This document shows positions 42,804 through 51,136 of a DNA stretch of 64,000 nt, in pieces; within the stretch, counting starts at the first letter, position 1; each line of letters begins with the position of its first letter. A program made the translations under genes and the position numbers. Below the pieces are notes generated by a model. It was given only the letters and a program-made list of their open reading frames with translations. It ran no database searches and was not told where the DNA came from. Origin of the DNA: Terriglobia bacterium (GTDB taxonomy: Bacteria > Acidobacteriota > Terriglobia > Acidiferrales > UBA7541). The stretch lies in NCBI GenBank assembly GCA_020073485.1, contig JAIQFB010000010.1:124001-188000 (forward strand). Reading direction: 5' to 3'.

Positions 42804-42955
42804 GGCTTTAACGCAGAGAACACCGAGGGCACAGAGGACTCAGAGAAAAGCAAAAACTGTAAGGTAAAAATAAAACCGAACAGATTGGATTTAGTCAGGA
42901 TTTCAAATCAATTGGTTTTCTCTGCGCCCTCGGTGTTCTCTGTGTTAAAGCTTTT
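42804..42955. repeat. repeat family C, inverted pair
   Basis: Arms at 42804-42847 (GGCTTTAACGCAGAGAACACC..) and 42914-42955 (..GGTGTTCTCTGTGTTAAAGC) are inverted over about 40 bases. The 65-base centre is A+T-rich. It separates the convergent rsmA and glycerophosphodiesterase genes. Confidence 0.77.
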
Positions 42956-42993
42956 CGCTTTTCGCTTTTTGCCTATCGAAAGAAACTTTCGCC

Positions 42994-43734
42994 TCACGCC
43001 CCAAGTTCGCGGATCACGCTGACCAGCCGGTCCGGGTAATCCGTCATGATGCCGTCGACGCCTGCGTCCATCAGGCGGCGCATTTGCTCCGGCTCGTTGA
43101 TCGTCCAGGCGACCACCTGCAAGCCCGCTTCGTGAGCCTTTTTCACCAGGGCCGGCGTGACCAGGTCGCCGCGCGGCGCCAGTTGTCGCGCTCCAAGCCG
43201 CACGGCTCGCTCCACTAAATCGCTGGAGGGAATCTCGCACAGGAATCCGGTCATCACCGTTTCGTCCAGCCGGTAGACCGAGTCGAGGGTGGCGGAATCG
43301 AACGATAGGATCACCACACGCGCAAACGCCTGGGAATTGCGCACCGCCGCGACCACCGAGTGCTCCACTCCCCAGGCCGCTCCGGACTTGATTTCGAGAT
43401 AAAAATTAACGTCGTGCTCCTTCGAGAAAGCAAGAATTTCGTCCAGGGTGGGGACGCGCTCCCCCGCGTAGGAAACCGGGGCGCGCGAGCCAAACCAGGC
43501 GCCCGCATCCAGCGCGCGGATTTCCTCCAGCGTTTTCATGTGGACCTGGCCGCGGCCGTTGGTGGTGCGGTCCAGTGTCGTGTCGTGGATGGCGACGATT
43601 CGCGCGTCCCTGCTGATCTGCAGGTCGGTCTCGATAAAGCGCGCGCCCATGTCGACGGCCTTGCGAAACGCCGCCAGCGTATTCTCCGGCGCGTGCCCCG
43701 AGGCACCGCGATGTGCTACGACCCAAACAGACAC
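42994..43734 (-). CDS. glpQ: glycerophosphodiester phosphodiesterase
   Basis: Hydrolyses glycerophosphodiesters to glycerol-3-phosphate and an alcohol. The GDPD fold is clear: VVAHRGASGHAPENTLAAFRKAVDMGARFIETDLQISRD with the catalytic His and metal-binding Glu/Asp, VAIHDTTLDRTTNG with the second His, FYLEIKSG and WTINEPEQMRRLMDAGVDGIMTDYPDRL. I choose the GTG at 43734, which has GGAG just upstream and gives the usual start right before the HRG motif; Met codons at 43788 and 43866 are also in frame. No signal peptide, so probably cytoplasmic. It stands alone. Confidence 0.9.
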   Translation of the reverse strand: MSVWVVAHRGASGHAPENTLAAFRKAVDMGARFIETDLQISRDARIVAIHDTTLDRTTNGRGQVHMKTLEEIRALDAGAWFGSRAPVSYAGERVPTLDEILAFSKEHDVNFYLEIKSGAAWGVEHSVVAAVRNSQAFARVVILSFDSATLDSVYRLDETVMTGFLCEIPSSDLVERAVRLGARQLAPRGDLVTPALVKKAHEAGLQVVAWTINEPEQMRRLMDAGVDGIMTDYPDRLVSVIRELGA

Positions 43735-43923
43735 TCGGCTCTCCACAATCCCGTTTTCGGCAGGGAATAAGTCCAAACCCAAGGCCATCCTAGCAGACTT
43801 GGCAAGAGTGGTTGCAGGTCTTCGGGTACACGTGTTTCCAGGCTGCTTTTCCCAATATGGCTGCATCTAATTGGCTGATGAAGAAAGAGGCGCAGTTTAG
43901 GAAGAAGCGGAAAGGAGTGTTCC

Positions 43924-44199
43924 ATGAGAACGCTATCTCGTGCATTAAGATTAATTTCTGTGTCGGGGGCGCTCGTTCTGGCCGGGTTCCTGCTCGGAGT
44001 TCCGGGAGCGAATGCCGGAACCGCTACCACGCCGGATACCACAGCCATCAGCAACCAGGTGCATCACGATCTGGTTTCGCTGCCCTGGTATAACCTGTTC
44101 GATAATCTCGAGTATCAGGTCAACGGCAGCGAAGTAATTCTGAGCGGGCAAGTGATCAGCGAGCACGCGGTAACGAAATACGACGCGGAAACGCCGTGA
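43924..44199 (+). CDS. BON-domain secreted protein, N-terminal part (frame broken)
   Basis: A 91-residue product with a signal peptide (residues 1-32, ending ANAG) followed by the first half of a BON domain (ISNQVHHDLVSLPWYNLFDNLEYQVNGSEVILSGQVISEHAVTKYDAE), after which the frame runs into TGA. The continuation of the same domain is found in another frame starting at GTG 44196. A single missing A in the AAA at 44189-44191 would restore one protein of about 187 residues. Shine-Dalgarno AAAGGAG stands 6-7 bases before the ATG. BON domains bind phospholipid or glycans in the periplasm. Confidence 0.72.
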   Translation: MRTLSRALRLISVSGALVLAGFLLGVPGANAGTATTPDTTAISNQVHHDLVSLPWYNLFDNLEYQVNGSEVILSGQVISEHAVTKYDAETP

Positions 44200-44483
44200 A
44201 ACGCATCCCTGGCGTGACCCATGTCGTGAATAACATCGAAGTGCTGCCAATTTCCCAATTTGACGATCAGATTCGCCGGGCCGAGTACCGCGCCATTTTT
44301 TCTCAGGGGGATCTGGGACGCTACACCCTGGGAGCGATTCCGCAGGTTCACATTCTTGTGAAAAACGGGCATGTGACTCTCGACGGCGTGGTAATGAATC
44401 AGATGGATAAGACGATTGCGGGAATCGTCGCGAACACCGTTCCGAACGTATTTTCCGTAACCAACAACCTGCAAATTGGCTAA
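44196..44483 (+). CDS. BON-domain protein, C-terminal part (frame broken)
   Basis: A 95-residue frame that begins inside a BON domain (VKRIPGVTHVVNNIEVLP) and continues with a second one (LGAIPQVHILVKNGHVTLDGVVMNQMDKTIAGIVANTVPNVFSVTNNLQIG). It has no signal peptide of its own. The start GTG overlaps the TGA of the N-terminal part, so either translation is coupled or a base has been lost from one gene. Conservation across the joint favours one original protein. A strong terminator follows 28 bases after the stop. Confidence 0.7.
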   Translation: MKRIPGVTHVVNNIEVLPISQFDDQIRRAEYRAIFSQGDLGRYTLGAIPQVHILVKNGHVTLDGVVMNQMDKTIAGIVANTVPNVFSVTNNLQIG

Positions 44484-44510
44484 CGGTTTGTCTTCCCTCT
44501 CTGCCACGCA

Positions 44511-44545
44511 GCGGGCCCGGAATTAAACGGGCCCGCTTGCGTTTT
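44511..44545 (+). terminator. rho-independent terminator after the BON gene
   Basis: A perfect 9-bp G+C stem (GCGGGCCCG at 44511-44519, CGGGCCCGC at 44528-44536) with an 8-base loop, followed by TTGCGTTTT. The region 44546-44787 beyond it holds no gene I can support. Confidence 0.82.
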
Positions 44546-44787
44546 CCCGCCATTCAGAATCGCGCGCCGCGGCTTGACCTTCCAAACCTCTTTAAAGACG
44601 ATGTATTGGCCGATGGAACAGATTCCGTCAACACGGGAATCCGCGCGGCGATTGGGCCTGGTGACGATCGGTAAGAAGGTGGGAGCGCTGGTGCGGGCGG
44701 TTGAGAATCCGGCGCAGGGGTGCGCATCGCGGGCGTGCAAGAAATTCGCGGAGAAGCTATCTCCCTGCCCTGAATAAATCCGGCGAG

Positions 44788-45252
44788 CTATTTCTTCGCG
44801 CGTTCCTTAAGCAGGCCTTTTAGTTCGGACATGAATTCCTTGACGTCCTTGAAGTCGAGATAAACCGAGGCGAAGCGCACGTAGGCGACTTTGTCGATTT
44901 TCTTAATGCGGTTCATCAGAAGTTCGCCGATCTCGCTGGTTTTGCGCTCTCGCTCGGGAGCTTCGTGCACGAAGCGCTCGACTTCATCCACCAGCGCTTC
45001 CAGTTTTGCTGTAGGCACGGGCCGCTTTTCGCACGACTTCAACAATCCCTGCAGAATCTTCTGGCGGTCGAAGCGCTCGCGGCGACCGTCCTTCTTGATG
45101 ACCATGTAGGGGATTTCGTCTATGCGCTCGTAGGTGGTATATCGTCGGCCGCACTTCAGGCATTCGCGGCGACGGCGGATCAGGTCCCCGGCGCGGCCCT
45201 CGCGCGAGTCGATAACTTTATCTTCCACGGCCGTGCAAAATGGGCATTTCAC
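44788..45252 (-). CDS. nrdR: transcriptional repressor NrdR
   Basis: Represses ribonucleotide reductase genes in response to dATP/ATP. 154 residues. The N-terminal zinc ribbon has Cys3, Cys6, Cys31 and Cys34 (CPFC, CLKC), followed by the ATP-cone domain (IKKDGRRERFDRQKILQGLLKSCEKRPV). The C-terminus is Lys-rich. Its start overlaps the stop of the flippase-like gene by four bases (ATGA order on the minus strand). No nrd genes or NrdR boxes were seen in the window. Confidence 0.96.
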   Translation of the reverse strand: MKCPFCTAVEDKVIDSREGRAGDLIRRRRECLKCGRRYTTYERIDEIPYMVIKKDGRRERFDRQKILQGLLKSCEKRPVPTAKLEALVDEVERFVHEAPERERKTSEIGELLMNRIKKIDKVAYVRFASVYLDFKDVKEFMSELKGLLKERAKK

Positions 45253-46409
45253 CGCGCCGAATCTCCCCGCACTTTCTCTTTCACCGCATTGGAAACAGAA
45301 GTCCCGTTGGTTCCCTGCACCGCGACGTGCTTGCCGACTTCTTCCGCGTCGGCTTCGGCGCGCGCCAGTTGGCGCAACTGGCCGACCGACATGCCCTCAT
45401 GAATCAGCAGAGGGATGCCCACCAGCGTGCAGCTGGCAAAAGTGATCAGCCAGAGCACCACGGCGATGGCGATGGCAGGCTCCTGCTCGACGCCGAAGAT
45501 CGCGGTCAGCCCGACGATGCTCGCGATCTGCGCGCCGCCGCCGATGCCCGGCAGTTGCAATACCGAACCCACCAAGGTGACCGCCAGCAAGAGCATGGCA
45601 CCTGAAAAATTCATCTCCGAATGAACAAACGCGCTGGGGAAGGCTTCGGCGACCCACAAGTAAACGAGTGAAGCGAGCGCCCAGTGCGCGGCCGTATAGC
45701 CGAGGGCGGCCCACAAATCGGGAAACGTTCGTATGGCCTGCAATCCTTCGTTGATCCCGGACAGAAACGCGGCAATGCGCGTGCGGAAGCCGCCGGCGCC
45801 GCGCCAACGCTCCAGGGCCCGGTCGACGGCCCCGGCGCCGTGCACGCGGTAGTACACCAGCACGCCGATCAGTCCAGCCATGCCTGCCAACAGCAACCAT
45901 CCACCACTCCGGGCGTGTTCCACCCAATTCATATCCGCGCCCGCATCCGAAAGGCGTCCGGGAAATACCAACAGGCTGAGGCACGCAAGAACGGCGGCGG
46001 CGGCGAAGTCGCAGAACCGCTCCAGAAAGAAAATTCCAAACATGCTGGCTACCGGCAGGCGGTCTTTCCGCGCCAGCAGCATCGGGCGCATGGGTTCCCC
46101 GGCGCGCCCCAGAACAAAAATCGCGGCGAAACCCATCACCGTGCCGGCAAATGTGTTGCGAAAAGTGGTTGGGCCAACGTACCGGCAAAAGCGCTGCCAG
46201 CGAACCGCCCGGATGGCATAGCATCCGTAGATCGACACCAAAGCCAGCAACAGCAGCCAGACGTTGGCGTTACCGATGCTGACGATGAGTTTATTCCAGG
46301 TGAAATCGGCCAGATGAATCTTATGCCGGGATTGATAGGCGAGCGCGACCAGGGCCGCCAGAATGATAAGCGCGATGAATAGCCTGCGAAGAGTTCCACG
46401 CATCCGCAC
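45249..46409 (-). CDS. flippase-like integral membrane protein (UPF0104 type)
   Basis: A 386-residue protein with about eight membrane helices, belonging to the lysylphosphatidylglycerol synthase transmembrane-region family. Marks are IRAVRWQRFCRYVGPTTFRNTFAGTVMGFAAIFVLGRAGEPMRPMLLARKDRLPVASMFGIFFLERFCDF near residues 66-135, and LLAVTLVGSVLQLPGIGGGAQIA. No synthase domain is attached. Members are thought to flip or transport lipids, but the substrate here is unknown. The 40-residue tail is hydrophilic. It is coupled to nrdR by a four-base overlap. Confidence 0.85.
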   Translation of the reverse strand: MRMRGTLRRLFIALIILAALVALAYQSRHKIHLADFTWNKLIVSIGNANVWLLLLALVSIYGCYAIRAVRWQRFCRYVGPTTFRNTFAGTVMGFAAIFVLGRAGEPMRPMLLARKDRLPVASMFGIFFLERFCDFAAAAVLACLSLLVFPGRLSDAGADMNWVEHARSGGWLLLAGMAGLIGVLVYYRVHGAGAVDRALERWRGAGGFRTRIAAFLSGINEGLQAIRTFPDLWAALGYTAAHWALASLVYLWVAEAFPSAFVHSEMNFSGAMLLLAVTLVGSVLQLPGIGGGAQIASIVGLTAIFGVEQEPAIAIAVVLWLITFASCTLVGIPLLIHEGMSVGQLRQLARAEADAEEVGKHVAVQGTNGTSVSNAVKEKVRGDSAR

Positions 46410-46546
46410 GCGAGGTTACCCGCTGCGATGACTGAGTGTCAAGAAATGACACGCATGCGCGTTCTTATTTGTGTCTGGCCCGATTGCCCAAAATGAATGA
46501 TCTGTAACAATGGAGGAGTGATTGCCGGGGGAAATGCAAAGATGCA

Positions 46547-46702
46547 AGGCTTTAACACAGAGAACACCGAGGACACAGAGAGTACAGAGAAAACCAAAGT
46601 CGCTTGAAAATAAAATTAAAAAATATTTGAATCGGTTTTTAAGATAATTTGCCTTTCTCTGCGCCCTCCGTGTCCTCGGAGTCCTCTGTGTTAATTCTTT
46701 TT
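46547..46702. repeat. repeat family C, inverted pair, in a 330-base gap
   Basis: Arms at 46547-46595 (GGCTTTAACACAGAGAACACC..) and 46651-46702 (..GTCCTCTGTGTTAATTC) with an A+T-rich centre. It fills most of the gap between aroA and the flippase-like gene (46410-46740). The left part of the gap (46410-46546) shows no feature other than presumed promoter sequence of the flippase gene. Confidence 0.77.
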
Positions 46703-46740
46703 TTCGTCTTCAAGCAGGGCTACCCCCGCAGCCCCGGTAA

Positions 46741-48033
46741 CTATCGCTCCACCAACCGCTCCAGCGTCGCATAAAAGGCCGGATAGGAGACCGCGGCGCA
46801 CTCGGCGTCGCGAATCACCGTGTCGCCTTCGGCTCCCAGAGCCGCCACGGCAAAGGCCATGGCCATGCGGTGATCGCCGCGCGGTTCGATCTCGGCGCCG
46901 TGCAAACGGCCCGCCGAGCGCCCCTCGACGCGCAGGCCGTCGGGACGCTCCTCGACCTTTGCTCCCATGCGCCGCAGGTTCTCGGCCAGTGCCGCGATGC
47001 GGTCACTCTCTTTCACGCGCAACTCGGCCGCGTTGCGGATCTCAATTCCCTGCTCGGTGTACGGCCCCAGCGCGGCGATGGCCGGAAGCTCGTCGATCAG
47101 CTGGGCGATGGCGTCGCCTTCCAGGACTCCCCCGCGCAGCGGCTGATGCCGCACGGCGACGTCGCCGACCAGTTCCCCATGCGCGCTGCGCACCGACACC
47201 AGGCTGATCGCCGCTCCCATCGAACCCAGGACGTCGAGCACGGCGGACCTCGTCGGATTCAAGCCAACGTTGTGAATGACGATATTGGATTCGGGCAGAA
47301 CCAGCGCCGCAGCCAAAAAGAAAACCGCCGACGAAAGATCGCCGGGCACCTCCAGCGTGCGAGCCCCGAGGCGCGGGCGCCCGTGAATGCGTACGGCGGG
47401 GCCCTCGCGATCGATGCGCGCGCCAAACTCGGCGAGTGCCAGCTCGGTATGGTCGCGCGTGCGGACCGGTTCGATCACCGACGTGACGCCCTCGGCAAAT
47501 AGTCCGGCCAGCAGAACCGCGGATTTCACCTGCGCGCTCGGCACCGGAAGGGTGTACTCGATGGGAGAGAGGCGAGCGCCCGTAATCTTGAGGGGAGCGT
47601 AGCCGCCTTCGCGGGCCTCGATCCGCGCGCCCATCTTCGTCAGCGGATCCATCACGCGGCGCATGGGCCGGCGCCGCAGCGAGGCGTCCCCATCGATGGT
47701 CGACGAAAATTCCTGGCCGGAGAGAATACCCGCGAGCAGGCGCATGGTCGTGCCGGAGTTTCCGGCGTCCAGCGCGCGGCGGGATTTGCGCAACCCCGCA
47801 AGGCCCGCTCCGGTGATGCGCACGCGGCTGTCCTTGATGTCTACTTTGGCGCCCAGGCGCGAGACGCAATCCAGGGTGCTGTGGCAATCGGCGGCCGCGG
47901 AAAAATGAGCAATTTCGCTGGTGCCTTCGGCCAGCGCCCCCAGCATGGCGTAGCGATGTGAAATGGATTTGTCGCCGGGAACTTCGAGTGAACCGCTGAT
48001 GGTGCGCGCGGGATGGATGATTTGTTTTGTCAC
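46741..48033 (-). CDS. aroA: 3-phosphoshikimate 1-carboxyvinyltransferase
   Basis: EPSP synthase, sixth step of the shikimate pathway. 430 residues starting with GTG at 48033. Marks: GDKSISHRYAMLGALAEGTS near residue 19 (PEP and shikimate-phosphate site), LDAGNSGTTMRLLAGIL near 88, RRPMRRVMDPLTKMGA, SAQVKSAVLLAGLFA, and the C-terminal RVKESDRIAALAENLRRMGA and DHRMAMAFAVAALG. GNSGTT with Thr in place of the Ala of GNAGTA-type enzymes is common in the class with natural low glyphosate affinity; the sensitivity was not tested here. Stand-alone gene. Confidence 0.95.
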   Translation of the reverse strand: MTKQIIHPARTISGSLEVPGDKSISHRYAMLGALAEGTSEIAHFSAAADCHSTLDCVSRLGAKVDIKDSRVRITGAGLAGLRKSRRALDAGNSGTTMRLLAGILSGQEFSSTIDGDASLRRRPMRRVMDPLTKMGARIEAREGGYAPLKITGARLSPIEYTLPVPSAQVKSAVLLAGLFAEGVTSVIEPVRTRDHTELALAEFGARIDREGPAVRIHGRPRLGARTLEVPGDLSSAVFFLAAALVLPESNIVIHNVGLNPTRSAVLDVLGSMGAAISLVSVRSAHGELVGDVAVRHQPLRGGVLEGDAIAQLIDELPAIAALGPYTEQGIEIRNAAELRVKESDRIAALAENLRRMGAKVEERPDGLRVEGRSAGRLHGAEIEPRGDHRMAMAFAVAALGAEGDTVIRDAECAAVSYPAFYATLERLVER

Positions 48034-48139
48034 ATCGGGATTCTAACATGTCCGTTCCCGGCGCGACGGAAACGCCGCGTCAGATTTTTTTTCGCGCGGC
48101 GCGCAAATGCCCCATACTAGAGAGCGAGGCCCAAAGCAG

Positions 48140-48325
48140 ATGCCTTTTGAAATGGATTCCCTAAAGTCGAGAATCGAAGAATTGAACGGCAAAAGAAAGC
48201 CTCTGTCCGAGCAATTTTCGAAAAACCCGGGCAACACGCACCTGGCCCTCGAGTTGAAGCTCATCGACGACCAGATCGCGGAATGCAACGTGCAAATACA
48301 ACTGGACAGGAGAAAGCGGAAGTGA
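48140..48325 (+). CDS. small coiled-coil protein of unknown function
   Basis: A 61-residue charged protein (MPFEMDSLKSRIEELNGKRKPL..) with a heptad-like helical pattern throughout. The frame extends to an ATG at 48107, but a TACTAG at 48115-48120, which could be a -10 box, overlaps that region; I prefer ATG 48140. The TGA stop at 48323-48325 overlaps a GTG at 48322. No family is recognised. Confidence 0.5.
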   Translation: MPFEMDSLKSRIEELNGKRKPLSEQFSKNPGNTHLALELKLIDDQIAECNVQIQLDRRKRK

Positions 48326-48371
48326 ACACGAGAACGTTTCTCAAGATGAGAAACCATGGTTTGCGCGGTAC

Positions 48372-48638
48372 GTGGGGCCCCCGATGTTGACCGGAGGTTT
48401 TTGGGCCGAAGTCGAAGTGGATGGCGAGCACCTGCGCCTGTTTTCCGAACACAATGCCATCGGAATTCAAGTTTCCGTTTATAACGTAAAGACCAAGACC
48501 TGGATTGCGCCTTCCGAAACGGTGGACGACATCGAAGAAGGCAAGGACCGTGCAGCAGCCTACGCCAGGGAGTACTTGAAGCGCGCCGCCGGTGTGGAGT
48601 TGCCTCCCCTGCAGTGGAAGAAATCCCGTTCGCGGTAG
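48372..48638 (+). CDS. small conserved hypothetical protein
   Basis: Read from GTG 48372 it is 88 residues: MLTGGFWAEVEVDGEHLRLFSEHNAIGIQVSVYNVKTKTW is a well-ordered beta-rich pattern, followed by a helix ending in Lys/Arg. The same frame stays open upstream for at least 85 bases with protein-like content (EKPWFARYVGPP) but without ATG, GTG or TTG, so the true start is unclear; an unusual start or a lost base near 48322-48350 is possible. It probably follows the small coiled-coil gene in one transcript. Confidence 0.55.
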   Translation: MGPPMLTGGFWAEVEVDGEHLRLFSEHNAIGIQVSVYNVKTKTWIAPSETVDDIEEGKDRAAAYAREYLKRAAGVELPPLQWKKSRSR

Positions 48639-48720
48639 AAGCGATTGGTGACCGGTGACTGGTGAAAACCAGCCGTCGCAAATTGACGGCGGTGCGGCGC
48701 TGTGCTACCTATCAAGTGGT

Positions 48721-49203
48721 ATGTCCCCGGATCGAAGATCGCAGGCCCAGCAACTCTTCGAGGAAGCTTTCGACGCGCAGATGCAGGGCGACTTCGACCG
48801 CGCCGTCGAACTGTACCAGGGGTCGATTGCGCTGCATCCCACCGCCGAGGCTCACACGTTTCTGGGCTGGACATACAATATGCAGGGAAAAGTCCCCGAG
48901 GCCATCGCCGAGTGCAATCGCGCCATCGAAATCGATCCGGATTTCGGGAATCCGTACAACGATATCGGAGCCTACCTGATCGAACTCGAACGGTACGACG
49001 AAGCGATCCCGTGGCTCGAACAGGCCATTGCCGCAAAACGATACGATCCGCGCCACTTTCCTTACTTCAACCTCGGGCGGGTGTATCTCGCCAAGGACCT
49101 GCTGAATCGCGCACGGGAACTTTTCCGCAAATCGCTCGACATCGAACCCCGCTATACGCTGGCACGCCAGGCTCTGGAAAACCTTCGCCGCATGGTGAAT
49201 TGA
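48721..49203 (+). CDS. TPR-repeat protein
   Basis: A 160-residue protein composed of about four tetratricopeptide repeats: QGDFDRAVELYQGSIALHP, QGKVPEAIAECNRAIEIDP, LERYDEAIPWLEQAI and KDLLNRARELFRKSLDIEP. There is no signal peptide or membrane segment, so it is probably a cytoplasmic adaptor. ATG 48721 is chosen since the first helix begins soon after; the frame is open to 48655. The partner is unknown. Confidence 0.83.
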   Translation: MSPDRRSQAQQLFEEAFDAQMQGDFDRAVELYQGSIALHPTAEAHTFLGWTYNMQGKVPEAIAECNRAIEIDPDFGNPYNDIGAYLIELERYDEAIPWLEQAIAAKRYDPRHFPYFNLGRVYLAKDLLNRARELFRKSLDIEPRYTLARQALENLRRMVN

Positions 49204-49312
49204 GTTCTTCCGGCGGCATTTTCTTGCCTGGGGAAATTCCATACGACGCGAAATTTGGGACGGCCCGGTGCGTAGAATAGATACGGGGAGGAGAACAGCG
49301 AGGGAATTCGTC

Positions 49313-50131
49313 ATGGATCGTCCAAAGATTCTTTTCGCATTTTTCTTGGGATTGATTTCGCTGGCCCTGGCCGGCTCCGCCGTGCACGTCTCGGCTCAGC
49401 AGCAAACGCCGCAAAAGAATAAGCCGCAGCCCGGCGCAGGCTCCGGCCAGATGCCGGATATGCCGGGAATGGACCACGACATGCCCGGCATGGACATGAG
49501 GCAGGGCGCCGAAGACAAAGATCCGCAGGCCGAGCATGGCGCGATGGATGCCATGAGCCACATGCACCATCACCAGATGGGGCCGCACATGTACATGACC
49601 AAGCTGCGGCCCTCGAATCCGCAGGATTGGGCCAAGGCCGACGAGATCGCTAAGGAATTGCGCGAATCGATCGAGAAATACAAGGACTACCATGTGGCGC
49701 TCGCCGACGGCTTCCGCATTTTCATGCCGAACGTTCCGCAAGCCGAATATCACTTCACGAATTATTACGACGGGTATCTGGAATCTTTCCGCTTCGATCC
49801 CACGCTGCCCACTTCCCTGCTCTACAAGAAAACAAAAACAGGCTATGAACTGATCGGAGCGATGTACACGATGCCGAAGCGCGTGACCGAGGACCAACTG
49901 AACGAGCGCGTCCCGCTGAGCGTGGCGCAGTGGCACCTGCATACCAAACTGTGCCTGCCGCCCAAGGAAGACCGCGGGCACGCGGACCTGACGCGGTTTG
50001 GATTGACGGGCTCGATCATCACGAAAGAAGCCTGCACCCAGGCCGGGGGCACGTATTATCCCGTGATTTTCGGGTGGATGGTGCACGTTTATCCCTTCGA
50101 GGACACGCGCGAGAAAATCTGGGGGCAGTAG
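49313..50131 (+). CDS. exported Met/His-rich protein, possibly metal-binding
   Basis: A 272-residue exported protein. The signal peptide is residues 1-29 (FAFFLGLISLALAGSAVHVSA). Next comes a Met/Asp/His-rich segment (GQMPDMPGMDHDMPGMDMRQG and MDAMSHMHHHQMGPHMYM) like those of copper-resistance proteins. The C-terminal globular part has WHLHTKLCLPP, a second Cys in KEACTQAGG and GWMVHVYPFED, a possible His/Cys metal site. ATG 49313 follows GAGGG with 8 bases spacing. I do not recognise a named family; copper or other soft-metal binding is inferred from composition. No copper genes are adjacent. Confidence 0.72.
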   Translation: MDRPKILFAFFLGLISLALAGSAVHVSAQQQTPQKNKPQPGAGSGQMPDMPGMDHDMPGMDMRQGAEDKDPQAEHGAMDAMSHMHHHQMGPHMYMTKLRPSNPQDWAKADEIAKELRESIEKYKDYHVALADGFRIFMPNVPQAEYHFTNYYDGYLESFRFDPTLPTSLLYKKTKTGYELIGAMYTMPKRVTEDQLNERVPLSVAQWHLHTKLCLPPKEDRGHADLTRFGLTGSIITKEACTQAGGTYYPVIFGWMVHVYPFEDTREKIWGQ

Positions 50132-50138
50132 AGAGGTG

Positions 50139-50190
50139 GAGATTTGAGTTTTGAGATTTGAGTTTTGAGATTTGAGTTTTGAGATTTGAG
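50139..50190. repeat. 14-bp tandem repeat, 3.7 copies
   Basis: GAGATTTGAGTTTT is repeated at 50139, 50153 and 50167, plus a partial copy at 50181-50190. It lies in the 82-base gap between convergent genes, 8 bases beyond the stop on the left. Confidence 0.9.
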
Positions 50191-50213
50191 ATTCTAAATT
50201 TCAGGTCTTAAAG

Positions 50214-51134
50214 TCATTGTGAGAGCTTGGCATTTGCCACATCGCGCGCGGCGATGATGGTATTGACGTGAATGCGGACCGTGTCGGGCACGCGGCGCGC
50301 ATAGCCTCCCGCGAGCGTGGACGCCACTGGAATGCCTCGCCGCCGGGCATGTTCAAAGACCAGGCGGTCGCGCTGCTGCAGGCCTTCGAGCGTCAGCGCC
50401 AAGCCGCCCAGCTGGTCTTCGCGGTACGGGTCCGCTCCCCCGACATAGAAAATCAGGTCCGGCGTCATTTTTTTCAGCGAGTGCAGCAGGCCCTCTTCCA
50501 GTGCGTCGAGATACTCGTGGTCGCGCGTGCCATCGGCCAGACCGATATCCTCGTCCGAAGGCGGTTTCGGCAGCGGGTAGTTATTTTCCTGATGGATGGA
50601 AAGGGTGAAGACGCTGGCGTCGTCCTCGAAAATCGCGGCGGTGCCGTTGCCCTGATGAACGTCTGTGTCCACGACCATCGCAGTGCGAATCGCGCCCGAG
50701 GCTTGCAGTGCGCGGATGGCGATGGCTACGTCATGCAGCATGCAGAAGCCTTCGCCGTGTCCCGGGTAGGCGTGGTGAAACCCTCCGCCCAGGTTCGCGG
50801 AAAATCCATCGCTCAGGGCGTGGCGCCCTGCCAGAATCGATCCTCCCGCCGACAGCCAGAATCCCCTGATGGTCGCGTCGGAAACCGGAATCTCCAGCTT
50901 CATGCGTTCGCTGAGCGTCAGCGAATCGGTCTGAAGTTTTCGCACCCAGGCGGCGGTGTGCACGCGCAAAACGTCTTCATCCGGCGCGGGCTCCGGCTGC
51001 ACGAAATCCGCCGCCTCGGCGATACCCTCTTCGATCAGCGCATCGTGGATCATTTTAAATTTTTTAGAGGGAAAGACGTGAGGGCCGAGGTCCAAATCGT
51101 ATTCTGGATGGTAGATGATCTTGAACGGCAGCAT
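50214..51134 (-). CDS. histone deacetylase family protein
   Basis: A 306-residue zinc-dependent amidohydrolase of the arginase/deacetylase fold. Catalytic and metal residues are visible: His120/His121 in GGGFHHAYPGHGEGFC, Asp156, Asp158 and His160 in VVDTDVHQGNGT, and the third metal Asp in YVGGADPYRED. The bacterial members deacetylate acetylated polyamines or lysines, such as acetyl-CoA synthetase in AcuC systems; the substrate here is unknown. 306 residues is normal for a single domain. It lies upstream of the prenyl synthase on the same strand as part of the minus-strand cluster, separated by a repeat. Confidence 0.9.
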   Translation of the reverse strand: MLPFKIIYHPEYDLDLGPHVFPSKKFKMIHDALIEEGIAEAADFVQPEPAPDEDVLRVHTAAWVRKLQTDSLTLSERMKLEIPVSDATIRGFWLSAGGSILAGRHALSDGFSANLGGGFHHAYPGHGEGFCMLHDVAIAIRALQASGAIRTAMVVDTDVHQGNGTAAIFEDDASVFTLSIHQENNYPLPKPPSDEDIGLADGTRDHEYLDALEEGLLHSLKKMTPDLIFYVGGADPYREDQLGGLALTLEGLQQRDRLVFEHARRRGIPVASTLAGGYARRVPDTVRIHVNTIIAARDVANAKLSQ

Positions 51135-51136
51135 TT

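Noticed and set aside
44574-44777. 67-residue frame between the BON gene and nrdR
   Set aside because: Lies beyond a strong terminator, has no ribosome site and no family resemblance.
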